NCBI RefSeq assembly: GCF_016865255.1
Contig: NZ_CP033381.1
Span: 4,154,001-4,218,000, forward strand
Reading direction: 5' to 3'
Length of the DNA: 64,000 nt
Origin: Methylomonas sp. LW13
GTDB taxonomy: Bacteria; Pseudomonadota; Gammaproteobacteria; Methylococcales; Methylomonadaceae
A program made the position numbers and the translations under genes. The number at the start of each line of letters is the position of its first letter. Within the stretch, counting starts at the first letter, position 1. Shown piece after piece: positions 7,649 through 15,597 of the stretch. The notes below the pieces were generated by a model. That model saw only the letters and a program-made list of their open reading frames with translations. It was not told where the DNA came from and did no database searches.

Positions 7649-10384
7649 TTATTGATTCAAGTTAACTTTTGTCGATTGAAATCTTTGAAAATCTACCAAT
7701 CTTTTGGATTCCACAACTTCATCGTGTGGCAAAAGCAAGTAAGTCCAGGGCTTGGTACCGGTTTCAATTGCGTGTTCTGATGCGTTTTGACACCAACGCG
7801 CCGCTGCCGCTGCTTTTGCTTGCACTTCCTGAGAATCGATATCGCCGCGAGCTTTGGTCTCAACCATGTAAATTTGCCTATCGGTTTCCGCGACGAAATC
7901 CGGCACGTATTCGGGTTGCTCAGCACCTAGTTTGTAGTAAATCTGGAATTGGCCTTTAGCGGGTTTAAACCACTTTAGCGCATCTCTTTCCAAGATGATG
8001 GCAAAACGACGTTCGGTGTCGGAATCGAACTTTTGCAACGGATATAAACAGCGCGCAAACCCGCCAAACAACATTTGTTTGATTCGGCTGGTTTCGGTTA
8101 CCGTTTCGCGATAATGTTGTGAAGTTTGACCAGCTGTCGCCGTATAGTTACACGGTTTCAATTCGGTAAAGCCACGACTGACCTTAACTTCATATTCTGT
8201 GGCTTCCTCCCAGAAATGTGCCATCATCTGGGCATGGATTTCGCGGGCAATCAGCCGTCGGTCACGATCCAATACACTCAGCACTTCCGCTTCCGATAAA
8301 TAGCTGGAAAAGTGTCGCACCATCTGACCAGCAAGGTCATACAGTAACTCGGCGTGAGTAAAGTAATCGATGTCGTCAAAGTCCACCAACGCATGCACAA
8401 TGTAATCCTCTAAACGCTGTTCAGTCAGTCCTATTTCCGCCGCCAGCGTGAACTGTTCGTTGGTGCGTAACATCTGTCCAACTATTTCACGTTCACCGGG
8501 TTGAAGGTGTAATTGATCGACATCAAGTTTGAAAGGATGAAAACCGGTAGTGACCTCGCCATTCGGCACCACAGTAATACGAGGTATGTCGATGGTTTGC
8601 TGGACAACTACTTCAGTTGTCTTTGCTACCACGTCGGCCAAGTTAAAGCTTTCGTCGGCAAATAATTCCGATTGCATAGGCTTCAGCCGCTCGGCCACTT
8701 CCCGCAAGATTTCTTGTTGCACGTCTGGCTTAAGCAACGCAGCAATATTCGGAACCAAATCGCGATTGACCTCATATTTCCCAATGACTTCCATCACCAT
8801 GCGTGCAGCTTGCAGTTCGGGTTCACGGGTAAACAAAGGTGCTGGATTGGTAGTTTCAACATTACCACTGTTAGAACTTCCCCCAAGGCCAATTTGAGTT
8901 CTGATTGTCGACGTCGGACCCAAGCCCAGTCGAGACATTGCCCCCGAGAGCACTTGCACGCTGACCATTTTATCGTCGCTATTGGGCGCTTCCAGAATTA
9001 ACTGCTTCAGCCTGATCGGCGAATCACCGCGATTGGCTTCATCGATTATCTCCTGAAACTTGTCGTGTGCGACGATGTTCAGGCGGTCCACCGCCGCCAC
9101 GCCGGTACGTTTACCATACGGCAAGCGCAAACCACGCCCAATCGATTGTTCAATCAACGTTCTCGCATTGGCGGCGCGAAGCGGCACGATCGTATATAGG
9201 TTGGTTACGTCCCAGCCTTCTTTAAGCATATTGACGTGAATCACGATTTCCGTCGGCTCCTCCACGCTCTCGACCGCCAATAACCGAGTGATCATCGCTT
9301 CCTCTTCGGCGCCGGAACGGCTGGAATCGACCTGAATCACCTTGCCGTGATAACGCCCTTCGAAAAGCACTTCCTCAAGCATTGTCTTAAGGGATGCTGC
9401 ATGTGTGGTATCCCTCGCAATCACCAACATAAACGGCTTAACTACTTTCACACCGTTCTCGCGGGCATAGGTCAATAGTTCCACTTTGGTCGATTCGTGT
9501 AAACGGACACCGTCTTCCAGCTTAATCTTTTCCAGCTCTTCGGGCGTGTGCGCTTTGGGGTCGAAATTGCGTTGTGTGACGACAGCAGGCTCCTTCACAA
9601 AGCCATCTTCCATCGCCCGTGCCAAAGGATAATCCATCACCACGTTCTTAAATGCCACTGGCCCGCGTGTCGATTCCACAAACGGCGTTGCAGTCAGTTC
9701 CAAGCCAAACAAGGGTTTTAACTCATTGATCGAACGTACCCCTGCACTGGCTCGGTAACGGTGCGACTCGTCCATCAACAACACCAAGTCGGGCAGATCA
9801 GCCAGATAGTTGAAATAACTGTCACCCAACACTTCACGCATACGCTTGATGCGCGGTTCCTTGCCGCCACGCACTTCAGAATTGATTTTCGAGATATTGA
9901 AAATGTTGATCCGAATTTCCGTGAATACGTCACTGGTCACATCAAACCCGGTCTGATCGTAGTTATCGCCGGTAATAATGCGTGGCGCATTGATAGCAAA
10001 ATCGCCAATACCTTTAAACACATACTTCGATGTATTCGGTGTAAAGTCCGCGATCAGCTTGTTATAAATCGTTAGATTCGGTGCCAGTACAAAGAAATTA
10101 TTGATGCCATGCGCTAAATGCAGATAGGCGATAAACGCCCCCATCAAACGGGTTTTACCTACGCCCGTTGCCAAGGCGAAACACAGGGAAGGGAAGTCGC
10201 GCTCGAAATCTTCCAGCGTCGGAAACAACGACTTCAAGCTGGACAATATCGCAGACACATCTTTTTCATGTTGCAGCATCTCAGGCGTAATTTCCAAAGC
10301 TCGTACTAAGCGCGCCAGTGATTCGGCTTGTGGTGGACGCAACGACAAACGTCCAGTGACGGCATTCAATACCCTTTGACTCAT
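7649..10384 (-). CDS. Type III restriction Res-like helicase-nuclease
   Basis: A 911-residue protein. The start ATG 10384 overlaps the HepT stop in an ATGA, better supported than a TTG two codons upstream. The N-terminal half is an SF2 helicase: Walker A ATGVGKTR near residue 72, MDESHRY as DEAD box, ELTATPF as motif III, and ARTLIEQSIGRGLRLP as motif VI. The C-terminus has YVPDFVAETD and MVETKARG, a PD-(D/E)XK nuclease arrangement. This is the architecture of type III Res subunits, which translocate or switch along DNA and cut when paired with Mod. Its likely Mod is the methyltransferase at 11154-12860, with MntA-HepT lodged between them. Confidence 0.85.
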   Translation of the reverse strand: MSQRVLNAVTGRLSLRPPQAESLARLVRALEITPEMLQHEKDVSAILSSLKSLFPTLEDFERDFPSLCFALATGVGKTRLMGAFIAYLHLAHGINNFFVLAPNLTIYNKLIADFTPNTSKYVFKGIGDFAINAPRIITGDNYDQTGFDVTSDVFTEIRINIFNISKINSEVRGGKEPRIKRMREVLGDSYFNYLADLPDLVLLMDESHRYRASAGVRSINELKPLFGLELTATPFVESTRGPVAFKNVVMDYPLARAMEDGFVKEPAVVTQRNFDPKAHTPEELEKIKLEDGVRLHESTKVELLTYARENGVKVVKPFMLVIARDTTHAASLKTMLEEVLFEGRYHGKVIQVDSSRSGAEEEAMITRLLAVESVEEPTEIVIHVNMLKEGWDVTNLYTIVPLRAANARTLIEQSIGRGLRLPYGKRTGVAAVDRLNIVAHDKFQEIIDEANRGDSPIRLKQLILEAPNSDDKMVSVQVLSGAMSRLGLGPTSTIRTQIGLGGSSNSGNVETTNPAPLFTREPELQAARMVMEVIGKYEVNRDLVPNIAALLKPDVQQEILREVAERLKPMQSELFADESFNLADVVAKTTEVVVQQTIDIPRITVVPNGEVTTGFHPFKLDVDQLHLQPGEREIVGQMLRTNEQFTLAAEIGLTEQRLEDYIVHALVDFDDIDYFTHAELLYDLAGQMVRHFSSYLSEAEVLSVLDRDRRLIAREIHAQMMAHFWEEATEYEVKVSRGFTELKPCNYTATAGQTSQHYRETVTETSRIKQMLFGGFARCLYPLQKFDSDTERRFAIILERDALKWFKPAKGQFQIYYKLGAEQPEYVPDFVAETDRQIYMVETKARGDIDSQEVQAKAAAAARWCQNASEHAIETGTKPWTYLLLPHDEVVESKRLVDFQRFQSTKVNLNQ

Positions 10385-10734
10385 GAACAATGATCCTTCA
10401 ATACAGTAAGCTGCTGAATTAAGCCCGGCACGTCATCATGGATAATGCTCCACAAGGTATCGTTATCAATACCCAGATAACCATGAATGAGCCGATTGCG
10501 GGTGGCGATCACTTGTCGCCAGGGAATGTGGGCATGCGCTTGCCTTACGGCCTCTGGAATATGCGTTGCTGCCTCGCCAATCAGCTCCAGATTACGCACC
10601 GTCGCATCATAATTAAGCCCGCTATCGATAAACGCCTGCTGGTCCAGACCGTCGGAATACACCATGACCTTTTCGGCAAAAACAATCATATCGTCCAGAT
10701 AAAACCGCCATTCGCGTTGACCGGTTTCAGACAT
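10381..10734 (-). CDS. hepT: HepT-like HEPN ribonuclease toxin
   Basis: A 117-residue DUF86/HepT protein. The motif TRNRLIHGYLGID gives R-x4-H-x-Y, the catalytic site plus the Tyr that the partner antitoxin modifies with AMP. The helical pattern NLELIGEAATHIPE before it is typical. HepT cleaves RNA when released from MntA. Its start overlaps the MntA stop by 8 bases and its stop overlaps the Res start (ATGA). The pair is thus embedded in the restriction operon, suggesting a guard or addiction role for the island (inference). Confidence 0.92.
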   Translation of the reverse strand: MSETGQREWRFYLDDMIVFAEKVMVYSDGLDQQAFIDSGLNYDATVRNLELIGEAATHIPEAVRQAHAHIPWRQVIATRNRLIHGYLGIDNDTLWSIIHDDVPGLIQQLTVLKDHCS

Positions 10735-11017
10735 AGTAGGCCTCCTGCTCGATAAACGGCCGCAACTCAGCTCGAAGCGCCTTTTCGGTCACCAAATCAA
10801 CCGAACAACCCAGCACATCCTCCAAATAAAACTGCACGCCAAAATAACGTGCCGAGGTAGCCGGGCCGTCGAACTCAACCAAAATATCGACATCGCTATC
10901 GTCTCTTGCCGCGTCACGTACCGTAGAGCCAAATAACGCCAAGCGGGTCACGCCGAAACGCTCCACCAGTGCCGATTTATTGCCAGCCAGTAATCGTAAA
11001 GCTTGATCGCGCTTCAT
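10727..11017 (-). CDS. mntA: MntA-like minimal nucleotidyltransferase antitoxin
   Basis: A 96-residue minimal nucleotidyltransferase. It has LFGSTVRDAARDDSDVDILVEF, the GS-x10-D-x-D signature that binds metal and nucleotide. In characterised pairs MntA transfers AMP to the HepT tyrosine and so blocks the RNase. It is followed directly by HepT. A 136-bp gap separates it from the upstream methyltransferase, the largest gap in the run, and may hold a separate promoter. Confidence 0.92.
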   Translation of the reverse strand: MKRDQALRLLAGNKSALVERFGVTRLALFGSTVRDAARDDSDVDILVEFDGPATSARYFGVQFYLEDVLGCSVDLVTEKALRAELRPFIEQEAYYV

Positions 11018-11153
11018 ACTGCTACCTCTCTTGCCTGAGCTGTTCCAACGCTTAATGAATTATTTGTTAATCGCGCAACACGACAGTAGTAGTTCCTATT
11101 TGAATTGCCTACGGACATACCAAGGCAACGACCAATACCAAAAGCTATGATGA

Positions 11154-12860
11154 TCATGCTTCTTCATCCTCAGCAAACAAGCTTTGCTGAGCGGGATTGG
11201 ACGCGCGGCTTTTGGCTCGGACAGGTTTAGTGTTGTCTGGTACCGGCTCGACCTCTGCCATCGGCAGATTCGCCACGTTTAAACTGTAATCGTCATGCCC
11301 CCATTCGCAACGTGCCAACACCATTTTGGGTATTTTCTTCAGCGTTAGATTCGGCCAGCGTTCGTTAGCTTGCGCCGCCGTAATGCCGTGGAATGCCGAA
11401 CAGCACAGCAGCAGACTGAATTCAACACCTACTTCATTAGCCAACGCCTGCAACTGTTCAGAGGACAGGTTTTGCGTGGTGACGTAGATAAAATCGCGTT
11501 CGCTGGAGTGGCCGTGCTGCCACCAGCGACTTTCCGACGGTGCATAGACAAAGCCTTCCAGCTTGCACAAGGCTTCCGCCAGCATCGCTGCATTGTATTC
11601 GGGGTTGACCACCGGATTGCCCCAGCGGTCGTTGATGATCAAGCTGGGAGCCAGTTTGTAATAACGAAAACCGCCGCCGCCCTGCCAGTTGACGGCTTTG
11701 CTGATACCGCCCTGATCTTCACCTTCGATCACTTTTTGCAGGCGCGGGATAACGTGGGTCTGGCAGTGCTCGCCCAGCTCGATCATGATCCAGCGGCGGC
11801 CCAATTTATGAGCAACCGCGCCGGTGGTGCCAGAACCAGCGAAGGAATCGAGGACGAGGTCGTTGGGGTGGGTGGCGATTTCAATAACTCGTTGTATTAG
11901 ACTTTCTGGTTTTGGCGTTGCAAAAGGATCGTTATTATTAAAAGCAATAACTTCTCTTTTGGCTGCTTGGTTGTTTCCAACATCTTCATGTCCCCAAACT
12001 GTTGTGGGAACGGTACCTTCTCTAACTTTATCAGCAAATTTTTTTAGTCTTGGAACTGGATTTTTTCCACTCTTTCCCCACCAGATTAGATTATTTGAAA
12101 CATTTCTCTCATGCGATTGTTTATCAAAAGCCCAAACACGAATAGGATTTGGCCATACTTCTTCACCGGTATTAGGGTTTAATATCGGGTAATATAGATT
12201 AGGTCTTTCATCTTTAGATTTCGCGCATGTGTAATCTGCTGATGACCAAGGCCCACGAGGATCGTCATCAGGATTTTTAAAGTTCTTCTCTTGTTTCTGA
12301 CTTCTGGCTAATAAATTTGGTCGCCATATATCCTTATTTCTCGCAAATACCAAAATATGGTCATGGTTTTGGCTGAGCCACTTTGCGTCATTTTGGGGAG
12401 AAAACTTTTTTTCCCACATAACATTTGCAACAAAATTTCCTCTGCCAAACACCTCATCACATAACACCTTCAAATAATGGCATTCGTTGTCGTCGATGGT
12501 GATCCACAACGAACCATCTTCCGCCAACAAGCGACGGATGATTTCCAGCCGGTCACGCATCAAACTCAGCCAAATCGAATGCTCCAGCCCGTCGTCATAA
12601 TGGGTAAACGCGCTGCCGGTGTTGTACGGCGGATCGATAAACACGCATTTAACCTTGCCGCTAAACTCCTGCTCTAGCGCCTTCAATGCCAACAGGTTGT
12701 CGCCGAAAATCAGCCGATTATCAAAAATATCGCTGTCCGTCACCCGTTGCTTGGCGTGATACGACTTTTCCTCATCCTCCAACAAAATCCGCGGCTCCAA
12801 CCGAGGCCGCTTGTCTTTACCAATCCAGGTTAGTTCTAGTTTTTGTTTATTTACCGGCAT
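11154..12860 (-). CDS. Beta-class DNA methyltransferase, type III Mod-like
   Basis: A 568-residue site-specific methyltransferase. The catalytic DPPY lies at residues 76-79 and the SAM-binding FAGSGTT at 340-346, an order that defines the beta class of N6-adenine/N4-cytosine enzymes. Between and after them lies a target-recognition region. The C-terminal third contains FIYVTTQNLSSEQLQALA and ends in an acidic tail. It would methylate host DNA and give recognition to a Res partner. It starts four bases after the ATPase stop, so the two are probably co-translated. The target sequence cannot be predicted. Confidence 0.88.
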   Translation of the reverse strand: MPVNKQKLELTWIGKDKRPRLEPRILLEDEEKSYHAKQRVTDSDIFDNRLIFGDNLLALKALEQEFSGKVKCVFIDPPYNTGSAFTHYDDGLEHSIWLSLMRDRLEIIRRLLAEDGSLWITIDDNECHYLKVLCDEVFGRGNFVANVMWEKKFSPQNDAKWLSQNHDHILVFARNKDIWRPNLLARSQKQEKNFKNPDDDPRGPWSSADYTCAKSKDERPNLYYPILNPNTGEEVWPNPIRVWAFDKQSHERNVSNNLIWWGKSGKNPVPRLKKFADKVREGTVPTTVWGHEDVGNNQAAKREVIAFNNNDPFATPKPESLIQRVIEIATHPNDLVLDSFAGSGTTGAVAHKLGRRWIMIELGEHCQTHVIPRLQKVIEGEDQGGISKAVNWQGGGGFRYYKLAPSLIINDRWGNPVVNPEYNAAMLAEALCKLEGFVYAPSESRWWQHGHSSERDFIYVTTQNLSSEQLQALANEVGVEFSLLLCCSAFHGITAAQANERWPNLTLKKIPKMVLARCEWGHDDYSLNVANLPMAEVEPVPDNTKPVRAKSRASNPAQQSLFAEDEEA

Positions 12861-12864
12861 ATCT

Positions 12865-15186
12865 TCAACTTGGCTTTTTCAACGGATGAAGACGACGAGT
12901 GTCTCCGCCATTCTTCCAATAACTGCCTGTATCCTTCGTAGGCCAGCCGTGATCAGGACACACCAGTGTGTCGGACAGCTGCTCGATAAGTCGGGCAAAT
13001 CTAATACCATCGTTAGGATAGAGATCGAAAGCCAACGCATTGAAATGCGCACCCAAAACATTTCTAGCTTGGGCTATATCCTTGATGTCATCAATAATTT
13101 GTTTTATCACTATTGTCGTGACAGTCTCTAGTCCTGACGTATCTCTTTTTACCAACTCGACTTTCAAAGCATTTAATAACGATCCATTTACGGCGCTAAG
13201 CAAATCATTCAATACATACGTATTACTTGGCCGACGCGGCACTGCACAACCATATTTCAGGGTCAAAAAGTCTAGGAGAGCCTCCAAAATGACACCAGCT
13301 TTACCAGTGATTGCTTGCACATCAGGATCAGACTCCGCCAACAGTTTTTTTAATCGAACAATTTCCGGCGTAGACCCCGTCAAAGCCATGCCATCACTAA
13401 GTGACCATTGTTTCAATTCAACGAACTGACAAACCTGATCCGGTTTCAAGATTCCCCAGCGGAACTTCTCTCGCCATGGGCGGTAGTGTGTGGTAACGAT
13501 GGCATGTTGGAAATTCTGGCTAATGTCATAAATCAACCCAATCACTCTCTCGACATGAGGCTCATCTACGCTGCCGAGTACGTCATCAAGCACAAGAATT
13601 TTTTGTTCTGGCGACTCTCGCTCCGCAAGAGCCAGGAATACACACAAGCCCAGTGTATCCAGATGTGAATCGCTGAAGTATGCCTGTGGAGGTGTGTCCT
13701 GCCTTCCTGCAAATTCGGTAGCAATTTCCAATGATCCACGTTTTGCGGCATCCAGTGCTAAGACAATCTTGTTTAAGCCTTCACCAGGGTGAATGGCTTC
13801 ATAAAACTCCCCAATACGAGTAGAAATATCGCAAAGAATCGAATCCGTGTACTTTTTCCGCTCGCCTTCTACTACATGCAAGACCTTATCAAGTTTAGGG
13901 AGAACCGCCTCCAAGTCTTTCGCAGCAGCATCGCTATCTTCGTAATCACTCAATGAGTGACGCAGGGTTTCTACAAAGTTCTTGCTGTCAACACAAGCAT
14001 CGGCTGCCTTTTTCCAGCCATCTCGCTTATCTTTGGTTTCCTCAATCCAATTGGCCCAATGCTCTGGCTCAATAGATATAGGAAACTCCGGAAGTTCTAA
14101 CCCGATAAGCTCTTCGCAGTTATCGCAGTATGCTTTCAACGCTGAAAAATCATTTTTAGCTCTCGTTAGAAAATCATCCACTCGCTGATTTTCTCTCTGA
14201 ACATTAGCTTCTTGGTTTGCGACAGAATTTTTAGCCGCGTCCAATTTTGCGTGAAGCCCATGGGCTTGAATACGCCGATTGACTTCCGCAACCAACCCTT
14301 CTGTCTTCTCGCTACTTTCACAAAGCGGGCAGAATGTTGGATGTGGATGCTTAATGAAATGCTGCTGCGCGGCCCTAAGAATTTCCAAGACTTCCAAATA
14401 GTCATCGGCAGCATCTTTGGTTATGGTTTCCAAATGTGTAGTGGCCCTTTCCAAGGCGTCTTCGGCTACCTTTAGTTCACTTACATGTTCATTCCACTTT
14501 TTGGGGTGCGGAACAATTTTGTCCCAATACGAAATCAGCTCGTCAATTATTGCTTTCCTTTGATCAAAGGCTTGCTGGTCCTTTTGGGTTTCTGCCTTTG
14601 CCCAAGAAAATGCATCCGATCCAGGACTTCCGGCTTGTTTCCAGAAATGTTCGATCGTGGTTCTGTTTGTACCGAGGCGAGTTACTGCTGTTTCGTATTC
14701 TCTTTTCTTGTCACTGATTAACCTCCGCAGGGCCGCCTCAGAAGTTTCGACACCAGAGACGTCAACGAATTTGCTGATCTCCTTATAGCGTTCTGCTGGT
14801 TGAGCCGCAATCATGTTTAATATCTGGCTGCGGCGCAAGATGGCGACCTGAGGTTTTAAATGCTCAAAATCAACCACTACATTTGTCTTATTCAACGACA
14901 AAGTGCATGTGCCTGCCGAGGTTTTAAGTGCGACGTTGACATCACCGTGTACTTTCCCGACAGACGGCCAAAAAGATCTAGTGACTCCACCAACTCCACG
15001 TTTTTCCAGAGAACCAACGTTGCCATTACCTAGAAGATCAAACGCATCTGAAATTGTAGACTTCCCGGTTCCATTTTCGCCGTAAACAATTGTTAGCTTT
15101 CGCCCCTTCTCGAATACCAGGTTAAATGGTGTCACTGCTCCCCTAAGATTCTCGATTTGCAAGCTCGTGAGTGGGGGTGCTGTCAT
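12865..15186 (-). CDS. SMC/RloC-like ATPase with zinc-hook motif and C-terminal R-x5-H motif
   Basis: A 773-residue AAA/ABC-type ATPase. Walker A is GENGTGKST at residues 36-44 and Walker B LVLDDV at 531-536, separated by a long, charged, coiled-coil-like region. In its middle sits CPLC at 286-289, a possible zinc hook as in Rad50 and RloC. After the ATPase core lies about 190 extra residues with ARNVLGAHFN (R708-x5-H714), reminiscent of HEPN RNase motifs. I cannot prove the latter by eye. It overlaps the 66-aa gene stop (ATGA) and precedes the methyltransferase by four bases. A role as DNA-end sensor or effector of the restriction island is inferred. Confidence 0.8.
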   Translation of the reverse strand: MTAPPLTSLQIENLRGAVTPFNLVFEKGRKLTIVYGENGTGKSTISDAFDLLGNGNVGSLEKRGVGGVTRSFWPSVGKVHGDVNVALKTSAGTCTLSLNKTNVVVDFEHLKPQVAILRRSQILNMIAAQPAERYKEISKFVDVSGVETSEAALRRLISDKKREYETAVTRLGTNRTTIEHFWKQAGSPGSDAFSWAKAETQKDQQAFDQRKAIIDELISYWDKIVPHPKKWNEHVSELKVAEDALERATTHLETITKDAADDYLEVLEILRAAQQHFIKHPHPTFCPLCESSEKTEGLVAEVNRRIQAHGLHAKLDAAKNSVANQEANVQRENQRVDDFLTRAKNDFSALKAYCDNCEELIGLELPEFPISIEPEHWANWIEETKDKRDGWKKAADACVDSKNFVETLRHSLSDYEDSDAAAKDLEAVLPKLDKVLHVVEGERKKYTDSILCDISTRIGEFYEAIHPGEGLNKIVLALDAAKRGSLEIATEFAGRQDTPPQAYFSDSHLDTLGLCVFLALAERESPEQKILVLDDVLGSVDEPHVERVIGLIYDISQNFQHAIVTTHYRPWREKFRWGILKPDQVCQFVELKQWSLSDGMALTGSTPEIVRLKKLLAESDPDVQAITGKAGVILEALLDFLTLKYGCAVPRRPSNTYVLNDLLSAVNGSLLNALKVELVKRDTSGLETVTTIVIKQIIDDIKDIAQARNVLGAHFNALAFDLYPNDGIRFARLIEQLSDTLVCPDHGWPTKDTGSYWKNGGDTRRLHPLKKPS

Positions 15187-15383
15187 TGACTTTCTCCTTT
15201 ACCAAATGCTTTATCAGCTAAAACAGACCAATCTTCAGCCTTCATCGTGCCAGCAGCAATCTTGGCTTTGGACTTTTCTACATCCTCTGGTAACAGCAAA
15301 CCATCCTTTACCAGCATGGGAGCAATCAATTCGACTAATTCTTCAGAAGGCGTTTTCATAAATGTTTCACCATTTCTTTGCAT
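15183..15383 (-). CDS. Small protein of the restriction island, 66 residues
   Basis: The start at ATG 15383 has AAGGA seven bases upstream and overlaps the KTSC gene by 17 bases; a second in-frame ATG is at 15359. The protein is mostly helical, KTPSEELVELIAPMLVKDG followed by LLPEDVEKSKAKIAAGTMKAEDW and VLADKAFGKGESQ. I recognise no family. Its stop overlaps the ATPase start in ATGA, so it belongs to the operon and may be a small adaptor of the ATPase. Confidence 0.7.
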   Translation of the reverse strand: MQRNGETFMKTPSEELVELIAPMLVKDGLLLPEDVEKSKAKIAAGTMKAEDWSVLADKAFGKGESQ

Positions 15384-15597
15384 ATCTATCCTTCACCTCT
15401 AAAGAAATGTAAGAGTTCAGACCGTATCCTTGAACCGCAAGAGATTTCATTCTCTCAACGACAGCAATACCGGGACGTACAGAGTTGTAGAGATAATTTC
15501 GATACTTCCCAGACTTAAAGATGACTTGAATCGAATCTTCATTAGCCTCATAAGCAACGACATTGGAATTGCCTCCTAGATTACGATACGGTGTCAT
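15367..15597 (-). CDS. KTSC-domain protein
   Basis: A 76-residue protein from ATG 15597, whose ATGA overlaps the SNF2 gene stop. It is essentially one KTSC domain: SNVVAYEANEDSIQVIFKSG, then YRNYLYNSVRPGIAVVERM and GYGLNSYISLEVKDRY. KTSC is named for a C-terminal lysyl-tRNA-synthetase-associated domain and is also found as a stand-alone phage or mobile-element protein of unknown role. Here it sits between two DNA-acting enzymes and is likely an accessory subunit. Confidence 0.85.
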   Translation of the reverse strand: MTPYRNLGGNSNVVAYEANEDSIQVIFKSGKYRNYLYNSVRPGIAVVERMKSLAVQGYGLNSYISLEVKDRYAKKW

